From: Chloroflexota bacterium
Lineage (GTDB): Bacteria > Chloroflexota > Anaerolineae > Anaerolineales > UBA11579
Length of the DNA: 12,976 bases
Assembly (NCBI GenBank): GCA_003250455.1
Contig: QKGK01000299.1
Location: 1 to 12,976 of the forward strand
Direction: 5' to 3'
Position numbers and translations under genes: made by a program. Below the pieces are notes generated by a model, which saw only the letters and a list, made by a program, of their open reading frames with translations, had not been told where the DNA came from and did not search any database. Of this stretch, positions 6,955 to 12,907 are shown one piece after another; position 1 is the stretch's first letter; each line of letters begins with the position of its first letter.

Positions 6955-7473
6955 TTACCCTTCAGACTGTTCGGGAAGCGCTTCGTCGTAGCGGGTGGGG
7001 CATTTCAGCAGCAGTTCTTCGGCCACAAACACGCCGTCTTCCCCAAGTCGGCCAGTCATGATCGCCTGCGCTTCATTCTGCAGCAGGTCCGGCTTTACGC
7101 CGTAATAGACCACCTGCATCTTGGTGCGGGCCGGGTCTGTGACGGCCTGATGCAGCGCTTCTGCCAGACCGCCCTGTTCTTCGAGGATGTCGTTATCTGC
7201 CGGCATGTCTGCAACGGTGAACCGCAAAGTCAGCGTTTCGGCATCATATACTATCGTGTCGCCGATCACTGCCCCGGAAACCCGGGCAGGCTTATCGTAA
7301 GCGGCTGCGCCCTCGGCGAACAGCTCGTCCACAGTGAAAAAGTACTGCGCCCCGGCAGTGGTAGACGAGACGATCAGATACACGACAGCCGCCAAGATCA
7401 GCAAGCCGCCAACCAGGAACTTGGACCGGTTGGTCTTGCCAACGGGTTGATCGTAGGTTCCCAAAGATTCCAT
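6955..7473 (-). CDS. ccmE: CcmE, Cys-type (CXXXY) periplasmic haem chaperone
   Basis: 172 residues from the ATG at 7473, which has a near-perfect TGGAGGT seven bases upstream; an in-frame start at 7539 has no such site. A cytoplasmic N-terminus is followed by one membrane helix (about 19-35, FLVGGLLILAAVVYLIV) and an OB-fold domain with the CcmE pattern 'YFFTVDEL', 'ARVSGAV', 'LRFTVAD', 'VVYYGVKPDLLQNEAQAIMTGRL' and 'FVAEELLLK'. The haem-binding motif, HXXXY in proteobacteria, reads C-P-T-R-Y here (Cys158, Tyr162). CcmE takes haem from CcmC, binds it covalently and hands it to CcmF. The Cys variant is known from archaea and some sulfate reducers. First gene of the ccm operon. The identification is secure; the unusual ligand is discussed in findings. 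Confidence 0.93.
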   Translation of the reverse strand: MESLGTYDQPVGKTNRSKFLVGGLLILAAVVYLIVSSTTAGAQYFFTVDELFAEGAAAYDKPARVSGAVIGDTIVYDAETLTLRFTVADMPADNDILEEQGGLAEALHQAVTDPARTKMQVVYYGVKPDLLQNEAQAIMTGRLGEDGVFVAEELLLKCPTRYDEALPEQSEG

Positions 7474-7544
7474 GTTTGTTACCTCCAAATATCCTTCTTC
7501 CGGGCCATTCCTGTAATTGTAATGGCGGTTGAAGAGCAATTTGC

Positions 7545-7580
7545 AAAACTTTTATGTACCATTCCTGGCCAAAGGGGCAA
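7545..7580 (-). promoter_or_regulatory. Candidate promoter for the ccm operon
   Basis: On the minus strand TTGCCC (7580-7575), a 16-base spacer and TACATA (7558-7553) would start transcription near 7546, about 73 bases before the ccmE ATG. Both hexamers deviate from consensus. The -35 overlaps a small palindrome AAAGGG/CCCTTT (7571-7589), which suggests a repressor or activator site. It is the best candidate seen in this spacer, but weak. Confidence 0.35.
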
Positions 7581-7631
7581 TGTCCCTTTTAGCAGGATAA
7601 TCTTACCAAATATATCTAATTAGGTCTATTG

Positions 7632-7660
7632 CAGATGTCCCCTTTACATTGGGACATCTG
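7632..7660 (-). other. Strong 10-base-pair inverted repeat downstream of the zinc-ribbon protein gene
   Basis: CAGATGTCCC (7632-7641) is perfectly complementary to GGGACATCTG (7651-7660), with a nine-base loop, 17 bases after the stop of the upstream gene. Copies of TAGGTCT (7621-7627 and 7668-7674) flank it as direct repeats. There is no T-run on the minus strand, so it is not a classical intrinsic terminator. A related word (ATGTCCCTTT) recurs at about 7580-7589 beside the candidate ccmE promoter. It may be an operator or a 3' stabilising hairpin. Confidence 0.45.
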
Positions 7661-7677
7661 TCACAAATAGGTCTGTT

Positions 7678-8619
7678 TTAGCCTCGCAGCCTGGTGCCGC
7701 ACTCCCGGCAGAATTGGTCTCCGGCCTGGGCCTGCGCCCCGCATTGATGGCAGAAAACCGTCCCCTGTCCGGCAGGCTTTCCCGCCGTCCGGCTGGTAGA
7801 CGTTCGGCTGGCAGCCGGCTTGCTGGCCGCAGCGTTGCGTTTCTTGCGGGCTTTATATTTGCTGGGAGCAGGCTGTTTGGTGCTGCGGATGTAGAACACC
7901 ACCCCGCCTGCCAGCAAGACCACCCCGAGCACCATCAGCACCCAGCCCCACCAGGGCAGCGACCCGACCGTGGCCGGTTCAGATGTGGTTGTGCCGCTGT
8001 TGAGCACAAAACTCTCGGTTGCCAGGGTGGTGTCGTTCTTGGTATAGCTGAGCGAAAGCTGGAAACTCTGATTGGCGGCCAGGCTGCCAAAGCTGGCCGA
8101 ATAGGTCATCAGCCCGTCCGAGTCGGTTTGCCCGGTTCCCAGGCTGGGGATCACGCTGAAGTCCACTGCGTTGACCGGCTGCTTGACGCTGAACACAAAG
8201 TTGTCCACCGCAAAATCGGCGGACCAGGTGAAATCGTAGCTGCGCTGCGGGTCGGCCTGGCTGAGCGCCGAATCATAGTATTCGATCTGGATCACCGGCA
8301 AATCCGATTCCAGGGTGATCTCGGCCCACTCGCCATCCACGGTGCGGGTGTACTGCCGGGTGACCAGGCCTGTATCTTCCAGCACGGCGACTGCCATAGG
8401 GTCACCCACAGAAGCGGGAATGCGCACGGTCACATCTGCCGGCAGCGGTTGGGTATCTGCAAGCTCCAGGGTGTAGATCACCAGCATGGCTGGCTGGTCA
8501 TACTCAGGCCACAACTGCACCTGGGCGGTATTCACCAGCAGGTCTGTCTGGGCGTGTACAGTCCCCGCCAGCATCAGGGCAAAAACAAGCAGCAAGGCTG
8601 CAAATCGTAAACGTTTCAT
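7678..8619 (-). CDS. Signal-peptide membrane protein with beta-rich ectodomain and C-terminal zinc ribbon, function unknown
   Basis: 313 residues from the ATG at 8619 (in-frame upstream ATG at 8679 lacks a signal peptide directly after it). GGAG lies five bases before the start. The order is: signal peptide MKRLRFAALLLVFALMLAGTVHA, an ectodomain (28-210) rich in beta-strand patterns and aromatic residues, one membrane helix (about 223-244, WWGWVLMVLGVVLLAGGVVFYI), a basic Lys/Ala/Ser/Thr-rich cytoplasmic linker, and a zinc ribbon with cysteines 290, 293, 304 and 307 (CHQC...CREC). The ectodomain aligns by eye with the C-terminal ectodomain of the dihaem cytochrome in the ccm operon, including order of domain, membrane helix and cytoplasmic tail. 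Placed just upstream of ccmE and probably transcribed from its own TATAAT promoter. I do not recognise the family; a sensor or assembly role linked to cytochromes is only inferred. Confidence 0.82.
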   Translation of the reverse strand: MKRLRFAALLLVFALMLAGTVHAQTDLLVNTAQVQLWPEYDQPAMLVIYTLELADTQPLPADVTVRIPASVGDPMAVAVLEDTGLVTRQYTRTVDGEWAEITLESDLPVIQIEYYDSALSQADPQRSYDFTWSADFAVDNFVFSVKQPVNAVDFSVIPSLGTGQTDSDGLMTYSASFGSLAANQSFQLSLSYTKNDTTLATESFVLNSGTTTSEPATVGSLPWWGWVLMVLGVVLLAGGVVFYIRSTKQPAPSKYKARKKRNAAASKPAASRTSTSRTAGKPAGQGTVFCHQCGAQAQAGDQFCRECGTRLRG

Positions 8620-8652
8620 GGTTACTCCAAGCGTATCGATAATTCTTTTTAG

Positions 8653-8688
8653 CCTGCCAATTATAAAATATTTATCCAAAAAAGGAAG
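8653..8688 (-). promoter_or_regulatory. Promoter candidate with perfect TATAAT for the zinc-ribbon protein gene
   Basis: A perfect -10 TATAAT (8665-8660, minus strand) lies about 40 bases before the ATG at 8619, in an A/T-rich stretch. The hexamer 17 bases upstream (8688-8683) reads CTTCCT, a poor -35, so an activator or an alternative sigma factor may be involved. The predicted leader is about 35 bases with a normal ribosome binding site. Confidence 0.45.
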
Positions 8689-8692
8689 TTTT

Positions 8693-8880
8693 ATCGGGCA
8701 GTCGGCATGGCTTTCTCAAAGTAGCTGAATAATTCTCTAAAATTGTGGTGGAGACTGCTTCGACAAACCAACGCTTAGCTTTGGTCTGTCTCGCAGTGAC
8801 AGCAAAAACACAGCGTGTCATTGCGATTGAGCGAAGCGAAAGAAGCAATCTCTGACTTTGAGAACTTCATCGGCAGTCGG
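8693..8880. repeat. MITE/REP-like nested inverted-repeat element
   Basis: Near-identical direct repeats ATCGGGCAGTCGG (8693-8705) and ATCGGCAGTCGG (8869-8880) flank perfect 10-base inverted repeats TTCTCAAAGT (8713-8722) and ACTTTGAGAA (8855-8864). Inside lie two imperfect inverted copies of a REP-like word: GGAGACTGCTTCG...CTCGCAGTGACA (about 8750-8802) and TGTCATTGCGA...GAAGCAATCTCTG (about 8816-8854). The 'TCATTGCGA..GAGCGAAGCGAA..GCAATCTC' word is a widespread dispersed repeat in bacterial genomes. No transposase is present. It fills most of the 286-base gap between the methyltransferase and the next gene, so it may also act as the 3' structure of the riboflavin operon. Confidence 0.6.
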
Positions 8881-8905
8881 GGCAGATTCTACCCTAAAAG
8901 CGCAA

Positions 8906-9460
8906 TTAAAAAAGGAAGGGGATGAACATTCGGGTAGCTTGCATATAGTCCCGGTAGGGCTGGCCGAAAAAGCGGATATTCTCCTGCTCTTCGCGCTTAG
9001 CCGTCAGCACCAGGAAGGCCGTCGCCGCTAGGGCCAACCCCAGGCCCCACCAGGAGAAGCGCTTGAAATAGATCCCCCAGGCCAGGAAAAGCAGCGAGCT
9101 GTAAAACGGGTGCCGGATAAAGTGGTAAATGCCCGTTGTGACCAGGCTGGTGGTTTTCTCGATGCCTACCAGGGCAGGGTCTTCCCGCCGGGCATCGACC
9201 TCCCCATGGCGGCGAAAGGCGCGCACCCCCAGGAAGATCAGCACCAGGGAAGCCAGCAGCAGCCCCCAGGAGATAAGCTGCCGCGCCCCGAACGGTGTTG
9301 CAAACCAGAACGGCATATTGAGCGCAAACAGCCCCAGGATCAGCTCCCAGGCAAAAAAGCGGGTGAATCCGTGGCTGTGTACGTCCTGCAGGGCGGGCCA
9401 GGAGACCCACACAATGGCAGCACTGCCTAACACCAACACCAGCCACTGGACAGCCTCCAT
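8906..9460 (-). CDS. Isoprenylcysteine carboxyl / phospholipid methyltransferase-like integral membrane protein
   Basis: 184 residues with about five hydrophobic segments (roughly 5-20, 36-52, 62-80, 120-131, 137-153). The catalytic C-terminal part reads LVTTGIYHFIRHPFYSSLL (106-124), then AKREEQENIRFFGQPYRDYM (154-173) and a final 'FIPFLF'. The RHP-x-Y motif, the EE pair (157-158) and the FG-x-x-Y-x-x-Y spacing are the signature of the ICMT/PEMT superfamily, which binds S-adenosylmethionine at the cytoplasmic membrane face. Bacterial members rarely have a known substrate; prenylated-protein, isoprenoid, phospholipid or small-molecule methylation are all possible. It starts nine bases after the ATPase stop with a purine-rich GGGGTCAGG upstream, so it is the last gene of the riboswitch-controlled operon. 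A role linked to flavin is not shown by the sequence. Confidence 0.85.
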   Translation of the reverse strand: MEAVQWLVLVLGSAAIVWVSWPALQDVHSHGFTRFFAWELILGLFALNMPFWFATPFGARQLISWGLLLASLVLIFLGVRAFRRHGEVDARREDPALVGIEKTTSLVTTGIYHFIRHPFYSSLLFLAWGIYFKRFSWWGLGLALAATAFLVLTAKREEQENIRFFGQPYRDYMQATRMFIPFLF

Positions 9461-9469
9461 CCTGACCCC

Positions 9470-10240
9470 TTACCCGCCAATCGCCTGGCGCAGCGCCATT
9501 GCCATGCGTCCAAATTCCGGGGTATAGCGCATCTGCGGGCCGCGCGGGCGGGGCAGGTCTACCTCGAGGTCCAGTGTCAGGCGGGCCGGGCGCTCGGAGA
9601 AGGCCAGCACCCGGTCGGAGAGAAAGATAGCCTCGCCAATATCATGCGTGACCATAAAAACCGTCTTCTGGCGGGCATGCCAGATGCGCAGCAGCTCCCC
9701 GGCCATGCGCTCGCGGGTGAGCGCATCCAGCGCGCCAAAAGGCTCGTCCAGCAGCAGCAGGTTGGGGTCGTGCACCAGGGCGCGGGCAATCGCCACCCGC
9801 TGGGCCATTCCCCCGGAAAGGTCGCGCGGCAGCGACTCCTCAAAACCGGTCAGCCCGACCAGATCGATCAGCTCCTGAACGGACTCTTTTGCCTGCACCT
9901 CCGAAAGTCCCTGCAGTTCCAGCGGCAGGAAGATATTCTCCCGCACGGTGCGCCAGGGCATCAGGTTCGCCTTCTGGAAAACCATCCCAACGCCCGGGCG
10001 CGGCCCTAGCAGGTGCGCCCCATCCAGGATCACCTCGCCTTTCTGGTAGTCCAGCAGCCCGGCCAAAATGCGCAGCAGGGTGCTTTTCCCGCTGCCGGAA
10101 GGCCCCAGCAGGCAGACAAACTCCGACTCGCGCACATCAAAAGAAATCTCGTCCAGCACGCGCAGGCCGCCGTTCCCATTGGGGAAGACCGCGGAAAGCC
10201 CGTCAACGCGCAGCATCGGTTCAGCAAGTACGGCGATCAA
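9470..10240 (-). CDS. ABC transporter ATP-binding protein of the riboflavin uptake system
   Basis: 256 residues from the TTG at 10240, preferred because GAGG lies five bases upstream and overlaps the ribY stop; an ATG at 10216 without such a site and a TTG at 10282 are alternatives. It is a nitrate/taurine/thiamine-type importer ATPase: Walker A GPSGSGKST (46-54), Q-loop Gln89 in VFQKANLMPWRTV, signature LSGGMAQR (141-148), Walker B LLLLDEPFGALD (161-172), and H-loop His199 in VTHD. The 'MPWRTVREN' and 'ALTRERM' stretches are usual for partners of NMT1/THI5-type binding proteins. It energises import by the ribX permease at the cytoplasmic face. Gene order permease, binding protein, ATPase under an FMN riboswitch points to riboflavin; the ATPase itself gives no substrate information. 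Confidence 0.9.
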   Translation of the reverse strand: MIAVLAEPMLRVDGLSAVFPNGNGGLRVLDEISFDVRESEFVCLLGPSGSGKSTLLRILAGLLDYQKGEVILDGAHLLGPRPGVGMVFQKANLMPWRTVRENIFLPLELQGLSEVQAKESVQELIDLVGLTGFEESLPRDLSGGMAQRVAIARALVHDPNLLLLDEPFGALDALTRERMAGELLRIWHARQKTVFMVTHDIGEAIFLSDRVLAFSERPARLTLDLEVDLPRPRGPQMRYTPEFGRMAMALRQAIGG

Positions 10241-10247
10241 CGGTACC

Positions 10248-11246
10248 TCACTCGACAAACTGGTTGGTAAAAGCTTCGTCAATTGGCTGTGTATCGGTCA
10301 GCAATCCCATTTCCATTAAAATATCCTGCATATTCTCCCAGGCCTGCGTCTCAGAATGGCCCAGTACATCGGCCTGCCAATAGGCAATCGAAAGCCGCAG
10401 CACTTCCTTCTGGACAGCGGTGTCCGCTTCGGACAGCCCTTCTACATATTTCTCGCTGATCTGGTAGGCTTCTTCCGGGTCGGCGATGGCGTCTGCCAGG
10501 CTGCGCAGGAATGCGTCCACAAAGCGCTGTACCATCTCCGGGTCCGACTCGATCCACGCCTCGCTGGTAATGATCCCATTGCCGGTCAACTGCACATAAT
10601 CGCTCACTGAAATCACATCCACCTCGTACCCCTGGGCGTTCAGCTGCACCGGCTCGTTGGTCACATAGATGACCACCGCCTCTTCCTGGTCTGCCGCCAG
10701 GGCTTCCACCTGGTTAAAGCCGATCGAATCCATGGTGATGTCCGATTCCTTCATCCCGGCAGCGCTCAGCAGTGCCCGCAAGCCGATGTAGTTGGCCCCA
10801 TACAGTCCGGGCAGCCCCACCTTCTTTCCGGCCAGGTCCTGCGGCGTGGTGATCCCTGCGCTGGTCTTGGCCGCCACCCCCACCGGGAAATCCTGGTACC
10901 AGGCAGCCACATAACGCACCGGTACGCCTTGCTCCCGCGCCAGCAGCACCTGTTCGCCGGATGCCACCGCAAAGGGGATCTCTCCCTGCCCCACCAGGGC
11001 TACCCCGTCGGTCTCGAAGCGGTAATCCAGGGTCACATCGAAGCCGGCTTCGGTAAAATACCCCTTCTCCAGCCCGACATACATCGGCGCAAACTGGATG
11101 TTGGGGATATATCCCAGCGGCAGTTCTACCGGGATGAGCGCATCCGCCGATGTGGGAATGGCTTCTTGTGTCTCTTCCGGGCTGCCACAGGCCGCCAGCA
11201 GGAGGACCACCGCTAAAGACAAGATCATCCAAATTCTTTTCTGCAT
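10248..11246 (-). CDS. ribY: RibY-like riboflavin-binding lipoprotein of an ABC importer (NMT1/THI5 family)
   Basis: 332 residues from the ATG at 11246, with AAGGAG seven bases upstream; a longer open frame merely runs into the permease gene. It begins MQKRIWMILSLAVVLLLAAC with a lipobox (LAAC, Cys20), so it is a membrane-tethered lipoprotein. The mature part starts with 'VELPLGYIPNIQFAPMYVGLEKGYF' and 'EAGFDVTLDY', the hallmark of NMT1/THI5-like binding proteins, and continues with 'GEIPFAVASGEQVLLAREQGVPVRYVAAW', 'DLAGKKVGLPG' and 'LSAAGM...I'. Related proteins bind thiamine precursors, sulfonates or, in RibY, riboflavin. The FMN riboswitch upstream of the operon favours riboflavin over the thiamine-pyrimidine alternative. 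It follows the permease by 49 bases. Confidence 0.85.
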   Translation of the reverse strand: MQKRIWMILSLAVVLLLAACGSPEETQEAIPTSADALIPVELPLGYIPNIQFAPMYVGLEKGYFTEAGFDVTLDYRFETDGVALVGQGEIPFAVASGEQVLLAREQGVPVRYVAAWYQDFPVGVAAKTSAGITTPQDLAGKKVGLPGLYGANYIGLRALLSAAGMKESDITMDSIGFNQVEALAADQEEAVVIYVTNEPVQLNAQGYEVDVISVSDYVQLTGNGIITSEAWIESDPEMVQRFVDAFLRSLADAIADPEEAYQISEKYVEGLSEADTAVQKEVLRLSIAYWQADVLGHSETQAWENMQDILMEMGLLTDTQPIDEAFTNQFVE

Positions 11247-11295
11247 TGTAAGGCTCCTTATTTCCAATTCAGGCCATCTGCCTGTAATACTAAAA

Positions 11296-12099
11296 CTAAA
11301 CCAACTCATCTTCCGGGCGCTGCTGCCAGGCCAGCAGGCGGCGTTCAAAGAACACCACCAGGCCGTACAATACCAGCGCCATAAACACCAAACTGAACAC
11401 CGAGACAAACACCAGGGCAATATCGTACTGGCCCCGGCCCACATTGATCAAAAATCCAAGCCCGCGGTCCGAGCCGACAAATTCCCCCACCACTGCGCCG
11501 ATCACCGCCAGGGTCGCGCCAATGCGCAGCCCGCCCAGCAGCACCGGCAGGGCGGCCGGCACCTCCAGCTTGATAAAGACCTGCCAGCGGGTCGCCTGCA
11601 GCGAGCGCATCAGGTCGTAGAGGTCATTCGAAACAGCCCGCACCCCCACCACGGTATTGATCAGGATGGGGAAAAATACGATCAAAGCACAGATCAGCAC
11701 CTTGGAGAGCATCCCCGACCCAAACCAGATCACCAGCAGCGGGGCAATCGCCACCACCGGGATGGACTGGCTGGCGACAATATACGGGGAAAGGATCTGC
11801 TCCAGGCGGCGGGACCTGGCAAGGATATAGCCCATCACCGTGGCCGCCACTGCCCCCAGGGACAGCCCGGCAAGTACTTCACTGAGCGTGATGAAGAAAT
11901 GCCGGATCAGGCTGCCGTCCTGCAAGCTGGAGAGAAAGCGCTCCATCACCAGGCCCGGTGTCGGCAGGATAAATGGCTGGAGCTCGCCGATCCAGACGAT
12001 CAGATACCAGACAAAAATGGTCAGCGCCAGGGTAAAAGGCAGCAGTGCCAAACCTTTGCTTGTATATGCCTTGCGTTTTTGGTTCTTGGCGGGTTTCAT
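11296..12099 (-). CDS. ribX: RibX-like ABC transporter permease for riboflavin
   Basis: 267 residues, a BPD_transp_1 (SsuC/TauC/ThiX-like) permease with about six membrane helices. Supporting stretches are 'LPTPGLVMERF' (45-55), usual after the first helix, 'SQSIPVVAIAPLLVIWFGSG' (110-129), and the EAA-type coupling loop at about 179-206, beginning 'EVPAALPVLLGGLRIG', followed by 'AVVGEF', 'GLGFLI' and 'YDIALVFV'. It would form the translocation path as a homodimer. First gene of the operon: the start at 12099 has CAGGAG five bases upstream and lies 69 bases after the riboswitch terminator. Alternative substrates (HMP, sulfonates) cannot be excluded from the protein alone; the riboswitch supports riboflavin. 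Confidence 0.87.
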   Translation of the reverse strand: MKPAKNQKRKAYTSKGLALLPFTLALTIFVWYLIVWIGELQPFILPTPGLVMERFLSSLQDGSLIRHFFITLSEVLAGLSLGAVAATVMGYILARSRRLEQILSPYIVASQSIPVVAIAPLLVIWFGSGMLSKVLICALIVFFPILINTVVGVRAVSNDLYDLMRSLQATRWQVFIKLEVPAALPVLLGGLRIGATLAVIGAVVGEFVGSDRGLGFLINVGRGQYDIALVFVSVFSLVFMALVLYGLVVFFERRLLAWQQRPEDELV

Positions 12100-12167
12100 C
12101 GAACTCCTGACGGTATGCTAATCCACCCTTGGGGGCCGCCGCGCGGCGAAGGCGTTGCGTCAGAAGC

Positions 12168-12198
12168 AAAAACCCCGAAAACTGATTGGTTTTCGGGG
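12168..12198 (-). terminator. Intrinsic terminator of the FMN riboswitch expression platform
   Basis: On the minus strand CCCCGAAAAC (12198-12189 complement) pairs perfectly with GTTTTCGGGG over ten bases with a six-base loop, followed by five T (12172-12168). It lies between the aptamer and ribX, exactly where an FMN-dependent transcription-termination switch needs it. It should form when FMN is bound and stop transcription of the uptake operon. Confidence 0.9.
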
Positions 12199-12213
12199 TA
12201 CACTTACGACATT

Positions 12214-12257
12214 GTGCATTTTCTCACGAAATAGTTATCCATGGAGAACAGATGCAC
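12214..12257 (-). promoter_or_regulatory. Post-aptamer hairpin, candidate part of the riboswitch switching helix
   Basis: Directly after the aptamer closing stem the minus strand reads GTGCAT (12257-12252), which pairs with ATGCAC (12219-12214); TTCTC/GAGAA extends the stem inwards after a small bulge. This helix lies between the P1 stem and the terminator, so it may take part in, or compete with, the antiterminator fold. No fully convincing antiterminator was worked out by eye. Confidence 0.4.
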
Positions 12258-12419
12258 ACCTTCTTCTATCCGGACTATACCGTCGGCCCCGGAATTTCAC
12301 CGGATCATGCAGCTTGCACAACCTGGTTGTGCCTGCCGCTCGTGGGCTGTACCACCGATCGGGAATTGCCATTGGACTGCGTTTTACAGCAATCCATCGC
12401 TCACCCTGCCCCGAAGGTT
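12258..12419 (-). ncRNA. FMN riboswitch (RFN element) aptamer
   Basis: The minus strand carries the RFN consensus blocks in order: ACCTTCGGGGCAGGGTGA, AATTCCCGATCGGTGGTA, CAGCCCACGAGC, CCGGTGAAATTCCGGGGCCG, and GACGGTATAGTCCGGAT followed by AGAAGAAGGT. ACCTTC (12419-12414) and GAAGGT (12263-12258) close the P1 stem. The usual extra stems are present: one inserted after CAGGGTGA (stem GGATTGC/GCAGTCC, about 12370-12398) and a variable stem GCACAACC/GGTTGTGC (12316-12332). FMN binding turns off the downstream genes; here a terminator follows. All conserved core segments look intact. Confidence 0.96.
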
Positions 12420-12484
12420 AACCGGCCGTCCATGCGCTGGCAGCCGGTTGGGATATTAAGTTGTCACACGGCTGATTCTTCAGC

Positions 12485-12520
12485 CACCCTGATTATAGCG
12501 TTTTGTAAGGGATGGGTCAA
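12485..12520 (-). promoter_or_regulatory. Sigma70-type promoter of the riboswitch-ribXY operon
   Basis: On the minus strand TTGACC (12520-12515), a 17-base spacer and a perfect TATAAT (12497-12492) give the best promoter in the window. The start point near 12485 would place a small hairpin GGCTGA-AGAA-TCAGCC (12485-12470) at the very 5' end of the leader and about 65 bases before the aptamer. A 7-base stem AACCGGC/GCCGGTT (12420-12426 and 12443-12449) directly precedes the aptamer. Confidence 0.8.
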
Positions 12521-12730
12521 TGGTTTGTGCATAAATTCTCAATTCGCTCATTCCAACAGCATGAGCGAAAGGTGCATTCTTGTTTTCACTCACACAGGTC
12601 AAGACCACCAGTATGGCCGGCGGCTTCACCTGGTCCTATAGGCTTCTGCTTCTTGCCGCACCTCATGGTCACACATGGTTTTCTCTTACCCTCACAGCTC
12701 TTTTTTCCATTCTCACTTACTTCCTTACCT
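12521..12730. other. Intergenic stretch without a recognisable gene
   Basis: About 210 bases upstream of the riboswitch promoter. The only structure seen is a 9-base inverted repeat TTCGCTCAT/ATGAGCGAA (12543-12551 and 12561-12569), about 23 bases upstream of the -35, which could be an operator. Open frames here have no ribosome binding site or recognisable protein character. Confidence 0.5.
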
Positions 12731-12805
12731 GGATTCCCGCCTGCGCGGGAATGACATCCGCCTCGGTTTCCAAATGTCATTCCCGCACGCATGTGGCGGG
12801 AATCC
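12731..12805. repeat. Palindromic dispersed repeat of the 'GGATTCCCGC...GCGGGAATCC' type
   Basis: Two inverted copies: GGATTCCCGCCTGCGCGGGA...ATGACAT (12731-12757) and ATGTCATTCCCGC...GCGGGAATCC (12774-12805), each arm itself a small GCGGGAAT hairpin, with a 16-base centre. This word is a common non-coding repeat in many bacterial genomes. It lies between two minus-strand transcription units and is probably not expressed as protein. Confidence 0.65.
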
Positions 12806-12851
12806 ACACATTCCCCTCTCAGCCCTGCAGCCTTAAATCCCCAAATGGGTT

Positions 12852-12885
12852 AAATAAAAAAGCACAACCGCGGTTGTGCTTTTTG
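12852..12885 (-). terminator. Intrinsic terminator after the right-edge gene
   Basis: A perfect palindrome AGCACAACCGCGGTTGTGCT (12861-12880) with five A before and five T after. On the minus strand the hairpin is followed by TTTTTTATTT, 23 bases after the stop of the gene ending at 12908. It would work in both directions. Confidence 0.88.
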
Positions 12886-12907
12886 CTAACAATGAAACTT
12901 CTATGCG

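Noticed and set aside
10248..11444. Longer form of the binding protein starting at 11444
   Set aside because: The extra N-terminus overlaps ribX and has no signal; the ATG at 11246 has a good ribosome binding site and starts a lipoprotein signal.
11098..12234. 378-codon plus-strand frame opposite ribX
   Set aside because: Gln/His/Lys-rich reverse-complement frame spanning two well-supported minus-strand genes and the terminator.
12316..12332. GCACAACC/GGTTGTGC stem in the riboswitch resembles the terminator palindrome at 12861-12880
   Set aside because: The stem is in the variable arm of the RFN element, which differs freely between copies; an eight-base match in two GC-rich hairpins can be chance.
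12731..12805. CRISPR-like repeats
   Set aside because: Only one inverted pair, with no regularly spaced direct repeats; no CRISPR array or cas gene was seen in the window.
12586..12807. 73-codon minus-strand frame
   Set aside because: It is read through the palindromic repeat at 12731-12805 (SRAGGNPG-type peptide typical of translated repeats) and lacks a ribosome binding site.
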